Below are positions 24,001 to 34,574 of a stretch of DNA of 64,000 bases, one piece after another. Source of the DNA: Puccinia triticina. Lineage: Eukaryota; Basidiomycota; Pucciniomycetes; Pucciniales; Pucciniaceae. The stretch spans positions 310,001 through 374,000 of the forward strand of contig NC_070569.1 of assembly GCF_026914185.1 (NCBI RefSeq), written 5' to 3'. Within the stretch, counting starts at the first letter, position 1. Each line of letters starts with the position of its first letter. The notes under the pieces were generated by a model, which worked only from the letters and a program-made list of their open reading frames with translations, was not told the origin of the DNA and did no database searches. The translations under genes and the position numbers were made by a program.

Positions 24001-27000
24001 AAACGGTGAGCGTTCGAGCAGCCCGGGACGTCCCAGATAGATCAGGGTCTCATCATCCGGGTCATATTCAAAGAACTTCAAATTCTGCTCCGCCCTCATT
24101 ACGAGTCCCTCAGGGACCCAAGCTGGAATCTCCCTTTTATCAATCAAGTAAGGGACTATCAGAGGCCAATCGGTCTCATCAAGGACGTCGCCAATATCAT
24201 CTACGAGTGATAAATCACTCCGTCGGGACAGCGCTTCGGGAACAATGTTATCAGCGCCTTTCTTATAACGGATCTCAATGTCCATTTCGGCGAACTCCTC
24301 CAGCCAGCGGCAGAGCCGCTTGGACGGGAGCTTCTGGCATTTCAAATAAACCAGGGACGCATGATCGGTATACACGATGGTAGTGACAACAGCGCCATCT
24401 AAATAGACATGCCATTTCCGCCAAGCGTGGATAATGGCCAACAACTCCCGCTCCTGTGCCGGGTAGTTGAGCTTGCAGCTCTCAAAAGCAACTGGGTGCA
24501 GGCGCTCATCGTCGCCATATTGCAACAGTACCGCGCCAACAGCAAAGTCTGACGCGTCAGTCTCCATAATGAAGGCCTTAGCTGTATCCGGGGTAAGGAG
24601 GATTGGTGTAGACACCAGAGCCTCTTTGAGAAAAACAAACGCCGCGTCATGGACGGGCAACCACAAGATCTTCTCGCGTTTCTTTACGCCTCCAGCCGTC
24701 AGGCCATGAAGAGGGGTAGCAATTTTCGCGAAGTTTTTAACATAACGGCGGTAAAACCCGCACAAGCCTAAGAAAGCCCGGACGTCATAGACAGTCGTAG
24801 GGCGCGGCCAAGATTGAATACATTCAATCTTTTCTTTCATCGGCCGGATCGTGTTAAATCCAACAATGTGGCCTACATACTGCATTTCACGCAAGCCAAA
24901 GGAGCATTTAGCTCCAGAACATTTCAACTCCTCGTCCCGAAGGACTTGGAGAACCGTGCGCACATGCTCGAGGTGCTCGACCTCTGACCTAGAGTACACC
25001 AGGATATCATCCAAGTATACTTGGACGAAAACATCAATGAATTCCCTCAAGATGTGGGTCATCATACGCTGGAAAGTACTGGGCGCATTAACCAAACCAA
25101 AGGGCATTACAAGCCACTCGAAGTGACCGTATGTAGTCCCGAACGCAGTTTTGGGTACGTCATTAGGGGCTATCCTCATCTGATGGAACCCTTGCTGCAA
25201 ATCAATCTTGGAAAAGAACCTCGCGCCGCGAAGCGCATCAAAACACTCTTGAATTACCGGCAGCGGGTGCCTGTCTTTTTTTGTGACAGCATTCACTTGC
25301 CGGTAATCAACACACAACCTTACCTTCCCGGAGGAACGATTTTTAACAAACACAATCGGTGAAGACCACGCCGACGTAGATGGCCGGATAAATCCGGCAT
25401 CTTGAAGGCCATTAAGCCTCTCTTTCAGAGTACCCAGCAGGGCTGGCGACAGTTGTCGGACCGGCTGATAAATGGGCGCGGCCGTACCAGTATCAACAAG
25501 GTGCTCAATCACGCGTTTGCGTGTCGAGGCTTTAACAATGGGGGAAAGGAGGTCCGAGAACTCGGCTATTAGCGCACGAAGCTCTTCACCTAACTTCTCC
25601 TTCCCAAACACAGTGGGCAGGTCGGCCGGGCGTTCTTCACGCGGGCCTTCCACGCCCTCCGATTCCGTGAGCGCAAGCAGCTTTTCTGCTGCACCTTCCC
25701 AGATGCCACGGCGCCTAAAAAATTTGGGTAACAAAACTTCATCCTCGTCTGTCAGCGGCGCGAGGACTGTCTCCTGAATCAAGGAGATAGCGGGCAAGGA
25801 AGGCTGAAAAACGACAACATTACCGCCTGGCCCTTTAAGACGCCACGAGTTGTTTTCCCAATCCGTCGACGAAACGTGCGTCGCAATCCAATCACGACCA
25901 AGTATCACGTCGTAACTAGCTAACGGCGCGATCCTGCAAACACAAACGAAGTCCACTTCAGAAAAGGAGAAATGGACGTTAGCAAGCCGGTTATCTTTAA
26001 TTTTATCACCAAAAGCGCCGGCAACGCAGAACGAAAAGGGTGAATGAAAGATAGGAAGAGAATGAGAAGATACGAATGAAGAAGACACGTAGGACGATCC
26101 TGCGCCCGTGTCAAGAAGAACCCTGGCCAAGCGTCCCTCAACCTCGTGTAGGAAGTCTACACAAATTGTGTTCGACTCAGCAGCCGCGGACGCGGCAGCT
26201 AGCGGAACAGAACTTAAACTATCATATACAACATCAGCGGCGTCCTCAGACGGCTCTGCTGAAGCGGCTGTCCCCACGCCTGGGGCATCAGCTGAACTCA
26301 ACGATGCATCAAACTCAGGGGCGGGTCTTCCTCCCTGAGGCTCAATAGGAACTGCGACAAGAGATTGATTGCGAGATATAGGAGAAGGGGGGGAGGCGGT
26401 CACAGTAACTACAACGGATGTCAACGGGAGAGACGGTTCCACATCGACTAAGCTTTTTTCTTCCCCTTGTCAGTAGGGGGGTGGGCGGCTTCGTACGCCG
26501 CTTGGCGCTCCGTCTTGGGCTCCTTGCAGTCCGCAAGAAGTTGATCCTTCGACCGACAGTTGTAGCAATACAGCTTCTTCTTGCCAGCCTTGTTGCCGCC
26601 ACCTTCGGTTCGACACTTGCCGGAACCGGAACCAGAACCTGCCGTCGAAGTCGAAGCTAAGGCGGCGTCGCCACGGTACGCACTATCGTACTCCATGGCC
26701 GTAACAACAACTTGATCCAAGTCCAACGGCGTGCGTTGAACCTGGCACCGGGTGATCTCTTCGAAAACCCGTTTCGCGAGCCCCTTCGTCAGACAATTGA
26801 CGAAGCTGGTGATCGCATCGAAAGGATATCCGTGCGACTTCGCGCGGGACATCCAAGCACGCTACCTAGCGTAGAACGCTTGGAGGGTCTCGTTGGGGCC
26901 CTGCTTCAACGCGCCGAGCTCCCTAGCTAGTGCCGCTGGACTGGTACCTAGCGGGCTTAAACGAACCAACCAGTGCTTGAATTCGTCCCAATTCTTGGGG

Positions 27001-30000
27001 CGAGTTCCGGCGAGGGCGGCGTCGCAGTAATCATCTGAGGCCTTACCGCCCAAACGGAGGCCGCCGACCTTGTGCCATATGGCAGGGTGGGCGCTGCGAT
27101 CATTGAGGTGTACCGCCAACCTGCTAAGCCAGGTCACGGCATCATCGCCCGGTTGCCCCTTGAACTTCGGGTGCTCTTCGGGCCAGTACTTGAGGACTTT
27201 CAACGGATCCTCCTCGTACACCGTCTTTAACGGCTCCGCGTCGACGGGCGGGGCTGGACCAAAGCGATTGGAATCCACCGGTTCCTTTTTTACAGGTCCG
27301 TCGAGATTCATCTGCCCAACATAATGGGTCAACATCTTAACAACGTCACTACTATTCGTTGTAGTGTGACTTACAGCATCGTTGTCGTATCCGATGAGAT
27401 CCTCCTGGCATTGAGGGAGGTCTCGGTGGTTATCGTACCACAAACGCTCGGCTGGGTTCATCGCCTCGACCTCGCGTTTCGAGTATCGGACGCCATCCTG
27501 CGGGGGTTGAGGGACAACCTCGCCGCCAACGGTAGGAAGAGGTTGCTTCCCACCTGGGGGACTGTGACCAACAGGCATCTAATCGCGGACAGAAACAAAA
27601 ACAAAAAGAAGGATTTCGACACGTCAGTGACTGTGAAGAAAAAACACCAGACGAATGCGCGCACAGCACGCCAAGCAGGACCCTGCCCCAGAGGACCAGT
27701 CGACAAGAGACTGGGAACTCCAACTGAGGCAACCGTGACCCAGACCAAACCAAAGAAATGTCTAATCTTACGTTTTTTTTTATTTGCCGAAGCGCGGAGA
27801 AAAGACTACGATTTAAAGGGTTGTTTGATTGGTATTATAGGGAAAGCGGTGCCAAAAGTGGAGTTGAAAAACGTCGGAACGTAAAAAGGAACTCGCTACC
27901 ACTTGTAGTCGGGCAGGCTACAAGGCTATGGAAATGGGCCTGCGGCGGAGCAAAGCTACACGCGGCTAAATGACGAGGAAAAAAGACGTCTGGATTTCCA
28001 ACAACAAAGGATGGATGGAGATAAAACAGACATACAAGAGAGGCCCTTTTATAAGGGCCGACAATAGAAAAGAAAACCAAACAACAAGAAGAAACCGGTG
28101 AATAGTAATTCAACGGTACAGACAATATGGGCGTGTACAGGTCACGCCTGGTCTGAGAAAGGAAGGAAGAAACGGAAACCCAACAACCCCTTGCGTGCAG
28201 TACGCAGGGGCTTCGGCACCTCTAACTCCTGGCTCGTGCGGAGCCGGAGCCGGAGCCGGAAAAACCTAACACGCGTACAGCGCGCCCCTAGTATGGGCGC
28301 CTGTCGCGTAGCCAATTGTAGCACGGCTACACTCCGACGTGACAACGGCGCAAGCGTAAAGAAACATACAACCACATTCACCAACGGTCACGTTGTCCCC
28401 TATAACCGTTTCCTTACCCTCATGTTTGAGTGCCATATCAACATTGAAATCCCTGTTAACACCACAGCAATCAAATATCTTTATAAGTACATCACAAAAG
28501 GTCACGACCGATCTTATATGGCCGTTGATGTGGCAAATGAAGTCCAGGCGTACATAGATGCAAGATATATTAGCCCACCCGAAGGTGAGACTCCTTTTTT
28601 CCTCTTGCGCGAACTTCACTGATACCAAATTCAGCTTGCTGGAGGCTATTCAAGTTTCCCTTATCAGATCGCTCGCCGGCCGTCACCTGGCTCGCCATCC
28701 ACGACGCCGGAGAACACCTGGTTTATTTTGACTCTAATGAAGGAGCCGAAGGGCAGATCAAATCGGGAAAAGCTTCACAAACCACCCTCATCGGCTTCTT
28801 CAAATTGAATCAGAAAAATTCGATCGGAGCCGATGGCCGCGAGGCACCATCCCCCCTCTACGAAGAGATTCCGTCGTTTTTTTGGTGGGACAAACGCAAG
28901 AAAGCCTGGTTGCCTAGGGTCTCAAGAACAGATGCGGTCGGGAGAATTTACTCGGTATCTTTTCTCGCCGGAGAGAAGTTCTACTTGCGGGTCCTCCTTC
29001 TTCATCGCAAATCCCCTAAATCCCACAAAGACATCCGTACTGTGAATGGCCGAAGGGCGAAGAGCTATCAAGTTGCATGCAATTGGCTTGGTCTCCTGGT
29101 CGATGATTACTTATACGACCAGACCCTCCACGAAGCGGCCTCGGTCACGACCGGATACAAGCTCGCAGAAATGTATGCTATGATGTGCGTTCACTTACCT
29201 CCGTCGGACCCAAAACTCCTCTTCGAGAATCACTTCGAATCCTTCACAGACGATACGCCTCGCGTTGATATGTCAAACCGGTGCAGTCGGCCCTTTGATG
29301 TCTCCGAGCGGCGCGTTCTTGCGTTGTTTCGACTTCAATCAATCCTCAAAGAAATGGGTAACACTCTCGAAATGTGCGGAATCCAGATTAACCGGGCTGA
29401 CAAACAAGCTTTAGCCAGATTGGAGTTCGAACGCGAAGGAGGCGAAGATGTCGCGCAAATGCATTTACGACTCCGTACGAGCAAGCAAAAATTCAATGTT
29501 GGTCATCGCAAGTTCTTCTCCACTGTTAGGAACTGTCTTGCCCGCCACAAAGGAGGAGTTTTTTACCTCGACGGTCCTGGGGGCACTGGAAAAACCTTTC
29601 TCCTGAACGCCATCATCGATTTTGCAGACACGAAAGGTTACCAAAGGATAATCACAGCTTCGTCCGGAGTTGCTGCCCTGCTATTGAAAGGCGGACAAAC
29701 CGCCCATTCTGCTTTCAAAATCCCCATTGACATTGCAGAAGGCGCCGATTGTCCAATAGACGCCGACACCGCCTTTGCATACCAAATCACATCTTCAAAA
29801 CTCATCATCTGGGATGAAGTTGTCACAATTCATAAGAATTGTATTGATGCTGTCAATCGTACACTTCAGCGCTTGAATGACTCAACGCTACCTTTTGGCG
29901 GGAAAGTCGTAATCTTCTCCGGCGACTTTCGTCAAATCCTCCCGGTCGTCAAATATAACGAATTTCCTCCTTCATACGCCGCAACCATCAAGTCATCAAG

Positions 30001-30976
30001 CTTATGGGGGAGTGTAACCCAATTTCGACTCCACGAAAATATGCGCCTCGCCGCAGCGTTGAGAGGGCAATCAAACAATAGCAATCGAATTTTCGCGAGA
30101 GCCCTGCTCAACCTTGGTGAGGGGAAGGATCAACCAACCGATTTTGGCGTACTTCCCCTTGACGGGATAAATCTTGAGTCGTTTGCCTCCACCGCCGAAA
30201 TGAATGTGCGGTTGACAGAGTTTGTGTACGCCGACCTTCACTCAATTGACCACAGTAATCCATCACAGATTGTCTCCTACTTAAACGGCCGATGCATTCT
30301 GGCACCATTGAACCGCGACGTCAAACTGCTCAACGCAACCATCATGGCGACATTGCCAGGCGAGTCAATCGATCTTAAATCTATTGACACACCGGATCCT
30401 GACGGTTGCGACAGTCTCCCAGAAGAATGTCTCAACAAGATATCAGTTTCTGGTTTGCCTGAACATATGATTACGCTTAAGGAAGGCATGCCCGTGGTTG
30501 TCACCCGCAACATGAACATCAATGGCGGAATTTGCAATGGGACACGTATGCTTGTCCTCGGTTTTAGCCATGTCTACATCAAAGGCGAGTTAATGACGGG
30601 TCCTTTCCAAGGCAGACAGATAATGTTACCACGAGTTAAACTGCACAACAAAGGTTCACCACGCTCTGGACTCAGCTTTTTTCGCTACCAGTTCCCTGTC
30701 ACCCCTGCATACGCTATGTCTATAAACAAGTCGCAGGGTCAAACGTTTTCACGAGTCGGCATCTTTTTAAGTACCGACGTATTCTCACATGGACAACTTT
30801 ACGTTGCACTCTCGCGCGTGTCTAACGTTGAAAATCTCTTGGTAGTCAAGCCTCAAGAACGCACTGGTGTTGTAAATGTTGTTCACCGCGATATTTTCAC
30901 TGGTGATGTGAGTTATTCGTGCTTCACCTTAGGCTTGACCGGAACTGACTTTTCGCAATTAGGGAAACGAGAATAA
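9018..30976 (+). CDS. Helitron Rep-helicase (RepHel), split by element A
   Basis: Exons 9018-9321, 9374-10021, 10071-10871 continuing at 28336-28584, and 28635-30976. They sum to 4,344 bases (1,447 residues plus stop) with phase kept at every junction. The first intron is GC-AG (GCAAGT), the others GT-AG. An N-terminal Cys/His region ([17 protein letters not shown]) precedes the Helitron-like N domain. The Rep HUH motif is GLPHLHL near residue 500. The two-tyrosine motif YLYKYITKG is near residue 631. The PIF1/SF1B helicase starts with Walker A GPGGTGKT near residue 981, followed by [16 protein letters not shown] and a C-terminal INKSQGQTF and LYVALSRV. It nicks, unwinds and transfers single-stranded DNA for rolling-circle transposition. 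Element A separates the HUH motif from the catalytic tyrosines, so this copy cannot be made as one protein. It is otherwise undamaged. Extra 5' exons are possible. Confidence 0.95.
10872..11299 (-). repeat. element A 3' LTR (428 bases)
   Basis: Same length as, and by eye three differences from, the copy at 27904-28331. Inverted ends TGTAGTCG and GGCTACA-type. On the minus strand the adjoining G-run GGGGGGGGTGGT is the plus-strand primer tract. Confidence 0.95.
11312..26442 (-). CDS. element A pol polyprotein, split by element B
   Basis: The coding parts are 26442-23705 and 12359-11312 on the minus strand. Dropping element B with one GTCAA copy joins them in frame inside integrase (YNWILT then [14 protein letters not shown]). 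Protease [12 protein letters not shown] is near residue 110. Reverse transcriptase follows, with [31 protein letters not shown] and catalytic YLDD near residue 477. RNase H shows [14 protein letters not shown] and YTDHASL. The integrase zinc domain is [11 protein letters not shown]...CAPCQVH. The integrase core shows FLTDRGSNF and NGKCERFNG. The C-terminal tail is Lys/Pro-rich. The pol frame overlaps gag in the -1 frame at an A6 run (26454-26459). No internal stop is seen, so only the B insertion breaks it. Confidence 0.93.
12365..13236 (-). repeat. element B 3' LTR (872 bases)
   Basis: Nearly identical to 22833-23704. A related but diverged solo LTR lies at 42473-43441, so the family is present more than once here. 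Confidence 0.95.
13274..19699 (-). CDS. element B Gag-Pol polyprotein with chromodomain
   Basis: This is one uninterrupted 2,141-codon frame. Approximate residue positions: zinc knuckle [14 protein letters not shown] 806, protease [12 protein letters not shown] 963, reverse transcriptase with [10 protein letters not shown] and YIDDII 1318, RNase [15 protein letters not shown] 1465, integrase zinc domain 1700-1745 ([11 protein letters not shown]), integrase core with [12 protein letters not shown] and GLAERMIQ (1771-1869), and a C-terminal chromodomain ([10 protein letters not shown]...YLARYKG...DEWLLEKDI) 2090-2135. Chromodomain integrases of this group bind heterochromatic histone marks and steer insertion there, which suits this nested location. 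Only the part left of about 18,850 has AT-rich, clearly retroelement-like codon use. The first roughly 285 codons are GC-rich and overlap another plausible frame, so the true start of Gag is uncertain. This looks like a potentially active copy. Confidence 0.93.
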   Translation of the reverse strand: MMAEKLRDPLRHGRHEKSHHTGRNARPNGNHPGGERDSEFSPPIQRPIRFVRQGQGVPERENHADDSLSSRDHAGLDRGVSRAGGFFAPMSGVDSSRRIERTGAVSVQQTSNRATPADVSSSNIHDSSPCHDEHGFGAAPQPQAPNSLSYASAYATPSTRPALPGAYASARPEGPSAAAAAVSSYTPASFYTPRWEPSSAPPPVSASQQRAIPSTSTPLSTMGRSSRAPTAPSLFARLERIREEQGSGRSGNSQDSQCRRVPDENHQRQEPQTRERERQRKFSLNSDSPVGLSLDSDNLSSPSSREFFLNNLTNNLSNNGPLLVEEKLQVLFSKFLSDLTGTVETIPGTLLDSCVNNFKEALNHSVLEIFKEEFMPTLLDYILSHLSEHTREKSSVSHLELEQLRKHIDEKLESVQDLILVNESQCQSNMDTLGKNLSTMEDKMSNKLSSLENQMSDLQVNEHNRFEQVKRRCSDISSVVNSVNSRLEALIEPVNRDHPPHISYNNPMLNVQQEEQNNKEHKKHPQHSDSHRPVPNWDSTPLPDSHHHTRANSYKPTVNENSPNANDEFPYIDHGPIDYDMRRELWKSIPKNSEWDKFSGELPYNHELWIKNTDILVRDYLMLDNMIISRLTILLTDTARNWYLGIRDKCGNKSWAWWKSAIGNKFGTENWKWKMQQEFEGDHFAYDGRKIHKWFGTQRERLKAYQPELSEYLICEKILKQCPANLEHAVKSRYKRDATEMSFEDMVIIAEEVIDRVMKRNKPVSNNYNTPNRSHWRNSAAPEKADKPSDSSAKKNPAYAPEKEKLICHFCKQTGHFSRECPKKKNRINNVGMDDDDDPKSDNGEDQGEQQKSESELDEEEENHRTNHMILAMDNGNGGNYDPLVDFGFGAHAVECEINQDFSIAEIQAETHQPQTWDKSCQSSHIEDARLMKCKPDRGKAHLTGKANLTTVLIDSREHSCLLDSGASCSIISNKLLDSIIPEWENKLMPINHAKFHSCSDQLQPMGIIEMALIFPHTKGSIRILAEFVVMKNARINYLILGNDYMSLYGFDITNSKERFFTIGNENKRKKFSFKSHHLEKMSPSNEISAVKKSHPQLQQFIVEELCEAKFSDKLTIEQKEKLFEVLFNNKLAFSNTNQPLGAIKGHEVHLKLTTERPYPPLLRRPPYPASPKSREALEQHIEELVNLNVLRKVGHNEVVEITTPVIIAWHNGKSRMVGDFRALNSYTASDRYPIPKIIETLNNLAKAKFLTSMDVLKGFHQNVIAEDSRHLLRIIMHKGIYEYMRMLFGIKNAPSHFQRMMDIEFRKEIDEKWVIIYIDDIIIMSNTWEEHLTRIDRILKVVINMNMKISLKKCNFGFDQIKALGHLVSGIAIGIDQNKVAAVLQNPVPSSRKEMQSFLGFAGYYRQHIEKFAEIAKPLTELTRIDVIYEMTHHRIVAYNLLKEKLTTAPLLLFPDWAHPFTLYVDASMTGLGAALHQVQVIDGVRKEGPIVFISRQLKDSETRYGASQLECLCLVWALEKLHYYLDGSVFHVVTDCIALRSLLNMKTPNRHMLRWQIAIQEYRGNMTIIHRDGNIHKNADGLSRWALPNDPSNPAYDPEDKDDDRFPIMGIHVSTFKNEFFDSVREGYQQDKNTTILSELLLKDAKDSQLKNSLQEPWRKLYDEGRFSLFDGLIYFREKHNSVLVLADKDSINTILHECHDSVYSGHLSEDRTLEKVADTAWWANWRQDTGEYCSSCDRCQKANKATGKRFGLLMKIEEPSKPWDVINMDWVTSLSPGGAASFNACLVIVDRYSKTPIFVPCFKDDSAMDTAILFWNRVMPRTGIPRIIISDRDPKFTSEFWTGLHSMLGTKLSFSTAYHPQTDGLAERMIQTLEDMIRRFCAYGLEFKDNDGYTHDWVSLLPILELAYCTSIHSTTGKPPAILEKGWIPNLPRNFLKQDSVDIHPTALAYGKIFEKARKHAEQCITEATSYNKERWDKTHKEPCFKVGDKVLISTANFNNLSGPKKMRDSFTGPFFVKALHGKNAVEVILTEEFSRKHPTFPVSLVKPYKDPNPDKFPLRQKVKVVIPPMDKTPQNKVIQKILREKRLRVENRDVMMYLARYKGMSADHDEWLLEKDIPDSAILLRKFRSEKRSTPMV
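18847..19665 (-). CDS. overlapping gag-like frame in element B leader
   Basis: In the frame one step from the long polyprotein, residues 1-107 (19665-19342) look strongly protein-like: [17 protein letters not shown], then [20 protein letters not shown] and [14 protein letters not shown] helices. A TAA follows. Beyond it the same frame is Gln/His/Pro-rich and ends in an Arg/Gly run ([10 protein letters not shown]) at about 18,850. The long-frame reading of 19699-19345 is by contrast Arg/Gly-rich and shadow-like, but from about 19,340 leftwards it becomes plausible ([12 protein letters not shown]). A natural reading is a first Gag segment in this frame and a -1 shift or an indel near 19,345 into the polyprotein. 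No similarity is recognised. Confidence 0.45.
20388..21123 (-). CDS. possible spliced leader ORF of element B
   Basis: Minus strand exon 21123-about 20923 (Lys-rich, [20 protein letters not shown]) can be joined by a GT...TAG intron to a second exon at about 20819-20388 (Pro/Glu-rich, ending WAVGSY). Phase and splice signals fit: donor G|GTATTT, acceptor CTTAG|AAATGG. Function is unknown. It lies between the 5' LTR and the gag-pol frame, where some Ty3 elements carry extra ORFs. Low confidence, because no domain is visible. Confidence 0.35.
21428..22646. mobile_element. 1.2 kb foldback element with CACTTC ends, TSD ATA
   Basis: The left end CACTTCAAGGATAATTAAAT is matched exactly as the reverse complement on the right (GAAGTG at 22641-22646). 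ATA lies on both sides (21425-21427 and 22647-22649). Two arms of about 500 bases mirror each other and contain alternating GGGCCC-rich blocks (AGGCCCGTTGGGCCCATT, GGACGGGCC) and ACTCAG/CTGAGT blocks, each itself near-palindromic. The centre is about 21,950-22,140. No protein is encoded. Ends and 3-base duplication fit a CACTA-like nonautonomous element. It lies in the leader of element B, so it is the youngest layer of the left nest. Confidence 0.85.
22833..23704 (-). repeat. element B 5' LTR (872 bases)
   Basis: Partner of 12365-13236. On its right it abuts the GTCAA target duplication and then the interrupted integrase of element A. Confidence 0.95.
26448..27578 (-). pseudogene. element A gag with one nonsense codon
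   Basis: Minus frame from 27578, 238 residues to TAG at 26864-26862, then open again to TAG at 26450-26448. The first part contains the retrotransposon Gag core ([49 protein letters not shown]). The second ends in a zinc-knuckle-like [14 protein letters not shown] followed by a Lys-rich tail. In that knuckle the metal-binding His is replaced by Gln (CAA), so it would not bind zinc normally. The stop codon plus the His loss make this copy defective for assembly unless read through. The gag end meets pol in the -1 frame. Confidence 0.85.
27579..27903 (-). other. element A leader with primer-binding site
   Basis: Two bases inside the 5' LTR (minus strand) the sequence reads TGGTAGCGAGTTCC. Its first seven bases match the usual primer site for initiator methionine tRNA (TGGTAGC-type). 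The rest is untranslated leader up to the gag start. Confidence 0.6.
27904..28331 (-). repeat. element A 5' LTR (428 bases)
   Basis: Partner of 10872-11299, same length. It is flanked on the right by the second CTCC copy (28332-28335), after which the Helitron Rep frame resumes. Confidence 0.95.
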
Positions 30977-31773
30977 TGACTGAACTTTTGCCAAAGGATT
31001 CTCGAATAGAAGGTCTCGACAGACGCAATTAGTTTATGTCTTAATTTGTTTTTGATTGAGTTAAATTTTGATACTTCGGAAGTCAAGATGAGGAAAGCTT
31101 CCTCCTCAACTCGTTCTACTCGGCCTTTGGGACCAGGTCTTTGCAATTGTCAATAACTTTGTGTGGCTAAGTGCTGAGGGAAACCAAAAATATCCTGTGG
31201 CTCATTTTAGACCTGTCCCGTTGAAACCCCATGAGAAGCTGTGCAATAACTTTGAAGCAAGAAGATTGACCCCTGAAAGAGCGCATAAAACTGCAGTACA
31301 CAATGAGATGTGGTCGCATGCAGTGTTGGAACCCTTGCGAGTCACAATTCGACACCAAGTGGAAACATCAGCGTGTTGGTAAGCCTTATGGAGTCTGATG
31401 TCAATTTGAAAGCCCACCCTTGGCCGCTCCTCCCATTTGTTTACTCTCATCTATTCTTACCCGTTTGATTTCCCGGCAAAATTATAACCGCTATGAGTAG
31501 CTGAAGTCTCAGGCTGTCCTTCACTCAAAGTTTAATATGTTCTCCCCTGATATTCTGTTACTAACAAGCCATTGTGGTTTGACCGTTCTCCTGCCTTGAT
31601 AAAGTTGATATTAACCAGCCAGTCAATAATCATGTCGAACTGCCTATTTGAGACATGACATGCGTCATACGTTGCGCCGCAGTTCACATTGCAGTCACAG
31701 GCAAATATCAAGTAGAGTTACAGCTAGAGACTGCAGTTCTGTTCGCCAAATTTGACGCCCCAATTTCAACAGA
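30977..31773 (+). other. Helitron H1 spacer between RepHel and GST
   Basis: No coding frame with recognisable content. It should contain the RepHel 3' end and the promoter of the GST gene. Short open frames here lack splice or domain support. Confidence 0.5.
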
Positions 31774-32852
31774 ATGGCGGGAACGAAATCGCCTCGGCGG
31801 CTGAGATTAATCACGATTAATACGCCAAAAGGTCAAGAAGTTCAGATCTTTGTTGAAGAGCTCAAGGCGAAGTATGACTTCAAATTAATACATCAGGTCT
31901 GCGATGTGCGTAAAGGCTTCCAGAAATCTGAAGAATTTCTCAAGCTTAACCCAAATGGTCAGCAACACACTCCAATCCAGCTGAACAATTGCTGAATTAT
32001 TGTTTTCCTTCGACAGGAAAAATCCCGGTCCTAATCGATAACAATCACAATGCGTTAAACATAAGCGGACATCCATTTTGCATTATGGAGTCGCCGGCCA
32101 TTGTAGATGTGAGTGGATCGCTGACTCCTAAATTATAAATTACTGAACCGTATGAGTCGTCCTTATGTCAAAAGTACCTCTCGGTCCGGATAGACAAGAA
32201 GAGATTATTCAGTTTCACTCACCCTCTAGAAAGATGCGAAATGGAGCAATGGATCACTTGGGGCATATCTGAGCTAGGTTACATGACTGATGAATGCATC
32301 CATTTCTTACGTGAGGGGTGAAACTTGACTGCATGATGAGATGTAAAAACTTACGAGATTTGCTGTACAAATATAGGGTACGCGCCACAGGGTCAGGGGA
32401 AAGTAATCGAGCATCACACAAGAAACCTACTCGTCGCTTATCACGCATTGGAACGCCACTTGAGTGGTCCCCCGCCTCTCGCGGCACAAGACTACATTGC
32501 AGGGTGTGGGAAAGGGACATATTCTATTGCTGATATGGTTACATGGCCGTAAGTTGGCGATCAAGGAATTATTAACATTGATGCTATCATGACGGGAATA
32601 TTGTACTTAATTACTAGGTCGATTAATGTCAATCATTTATGCGGACTTGAGGCCTCAACTCTCGATGACTTACCACATGTTAAGGCTTGGTTTGTTAGAA
32701 TTGGTTCAAGACGCCAAGTTATCAGTGGGTCCTCAAGCAAATACGAGTACGTAGGCCCACGGCTCGTTGCGAGAATACACCAACATTATATTGAAGGCTC
32801 CTTTGGCTTTCAGGACAGCACTTTGAAGGCGCAGAACCAAGCAGAAAGTTAA
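31774..32852 (+). CDS. URE2-like glutathione S-transferase carried by Helitron H1
   Basis: Five exons: 31774-31957, 32017-32108, 32157-32310, 32377-32548, 32618-32852. Introns are GTCAGC...CAG, GTGAGT...GAG, GTGAGG...TAG and GTAAGT...TAG with phases that fit, giving 278 residues. The thioredoxin-like N domain shows LITINTPKGQEVQIFVEELK, EFLKLNPNGKIPVLID and the glutathione-binding MESPAIVD. The helical C domain shows EMEQWITWG, HFLRYAPQGQGKV, LERHLSG, the N-capping box YSIADMVTWP and LDDLPHVKAW. Length is normal for the fungal URE2/nu-type group (about 210-280). These enzymes conjugate glutathione to electrophiles or reduce peroxides in the cytosol. No stop or frameshift was found. The gene lies wholly between the Helitron termini, with introns, so it was probably captured as genomic DNA. 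Acceptor choice for exon 3 is the least certain point. Confidence 0.88.
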
Positions 32853-33757
32853 AACTACAACGGTCCCAGGCCGTGATTTATCTTCAATTAGCTGTGTGAT
32901 ATCTGATCAGGAATCATGTTGTCAACGTCTTGCAGTTGAGACCACAACATCAAGTGTGACACGTTTTGAAGTGATGATAACAATTAATGGCTTCCGGTAC
33001 TCGGGTAGATTAGATTGGGTATCATTTCGTGTGGTCCTCTCCGCGCAAGTGGCGAGAACAAATTTATGTGGAATTGAAGTGACAAAATAAATATGTGTAG
33101 GGCTCCAGGATAAAAGAATTCCAGAAAAAATTGGCACTGTGATAATGCGGCGGCAAGTGACATGTGAATGCATCCAGTTTAGAGGGACAAGGCATAGTTG
33201 ATATAAACCCTTGCTTTGCTGCAGGTTTGTTGATTGCGGTTTGTTTGCAGGTAATAGAATCTAATTGAGGTTCTGTTATGTTCGTTGTTCCCAAGATTCT
33301 ACTGTCGCAGGGTTTGGTCGCGCCGCCATGACAACTGGTCTGGTCGACGAGTGGAGATTCGCAATTGCACGTAATACATAGGATACTAACTGTGTGATGC
33401 ATGGTTCCAGGGAATTTGTGCAAGGGATAAATGGTGACGCGGCCGGGCCGGTTTGGTTAGTGGTGAAGTTGCCTGTGCTTAAGCGTGGTGATAGCTGGAC
33501 ACATTGAAAGCACGGCCAGAGGGCAAGGAAGCTGTATGGTAAGCAATTCTAGCACAGGATAATTGAGTTGCGCTACGACGGTAGGCGTGTGTCTGTAGAC
33601 GTTTGACTGGGCCAGTCGAGTGGAGCATTCGGTTAGAAAGGCTTACCGCGTGACAAATGTTACAAAGTTGAGAATTAGATTATAAATAGAGCTCGATTTG
33701 TCAGTTATTTTAAGAATATAGGAGCAAATCTGCAAAACGGGCCAGTCAACGAATGAC
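32853..33757 (+). other. Helitron H1 spacer between GST and accessory gene 2
   Basis: About 900 bases without a supported gene. No repeat structure was seen. It should contain the promoter of accessory gene 2. Confidence 0.5.
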
Positions 33758-34574
33758 ATGAACACTAATCTTCAATTCAAAACAAGCGCTTTTCGTATTG
33801 GTTCGGAATGCGAGGTGGATTGGCTTCATTTTGAAGTGGGGTGCAGGCTTGGAAAAAAAGTAGGTTACTTTAATGGATCTGAAACCTGTTGCTTACTTTT
33901 TGCTCAGTTTGAATGCATAGGCGACAACGGGAGCGACTTTAACCATTATATATTGAAGAAACAACAATATATAGGTTTCGCCGATGATCCGCGCGTAGAT
34001 GGCGATGGACAGTCAAAGCCGATTGTCCTGGTGGCTCCAAGCCTAGCTGACCTCGGGCACGACCTTAATTCCGGCAATTGGTATGTCATTAAAGGTAATA
34101 TTGAACGTAACTTTTTTGGCGAGACCCAATGGGTCTTCAATCCGCTCCTTGCAAAAAGGACCGGCCAATTGGAATTGGCGTTTTCTGCGAGGCCGTTGGT
34201 GGTGACAGGATGCGGCAAGTTGAAGTTAGTCAAAAACTTTTGGGACTGCGAGGACAAAAGGATTATTGAGCACGAGGTGGTGGTGTCTCACTATGTTGGG
34301 GTGAGCTTGAATTTTAACAGTTGTATGGAGTAATAACTGATGGGATTTACTTAGGATCTTGGGCTCTGCGTTGATGTGAGAGTGATTGTCAAGCCGGCAG
34401 ACATGCCCCTTGAACTCATCGAATCATATCTCCCAGGCCAGCGCGTATTCTTTTTGGGTCAACATGTGAGCGGGAGCGGCGAGGGGGGTGTAATTAAAGT
34501 GAAGGTAAGCATGAGGGTTTTTGATTGTTTAGAGTTAGCTAAGTGGCTCATGTAATTTTCTCCAGGCCTTTTAG
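33758..34574 (+). CDS. Helitron-borne accessory protein 2, unrecognised
   Basis: Exons 33758-34300, 34355-34504 and 34566-34574, with introns GTGAGC...TAG and GTAAGC...CAG, all phase 0, giving 233 residues. The protein is rich in beta-type alternation: CLLFAQFECIG, PIVLVAPSL, NWYVIKGNIERNF, REVVVSHYVG-like segments, and near the C end ESYLPGQRVFFLGQHVSG. That pattern, with Gly-turns between strands, resembles an OB-fold or other small barrel and echoes the style of accessory protein 1, but no family motif is certain. It ends about 340 bases before the Helitron 3' terminus. Plant Helitrons carry RPA-like single-strand-binding genes, so a similar helper role is an inference worth testing. No stop or frameshift was found. 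Confidence 0.6.

Larger units (their letters stand above)
10872..28331 (-). mobile_element. Ty3/gypsy element A, interrupted by element B
   Basis: The 428-base LTRs at both ends start TGTAG and end CTACA, and the target duplication CTCC lies at 10868-10871 and 28332-28335. Removing the element plus one CTCC restores the RepHel frame. Transcription runs right to left: 5' LTR 27904-28331, primer site, gag, pol, polypurine tract (AGGGGGGGGTGGT next to 11299), 3' LTR 10872-11299. Net length is about 6.1 kb without B. By eye the LTRs differ at three positions (near 10953, 11125, 11226), so insertion was fairly recent. Confidence 0.95.
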
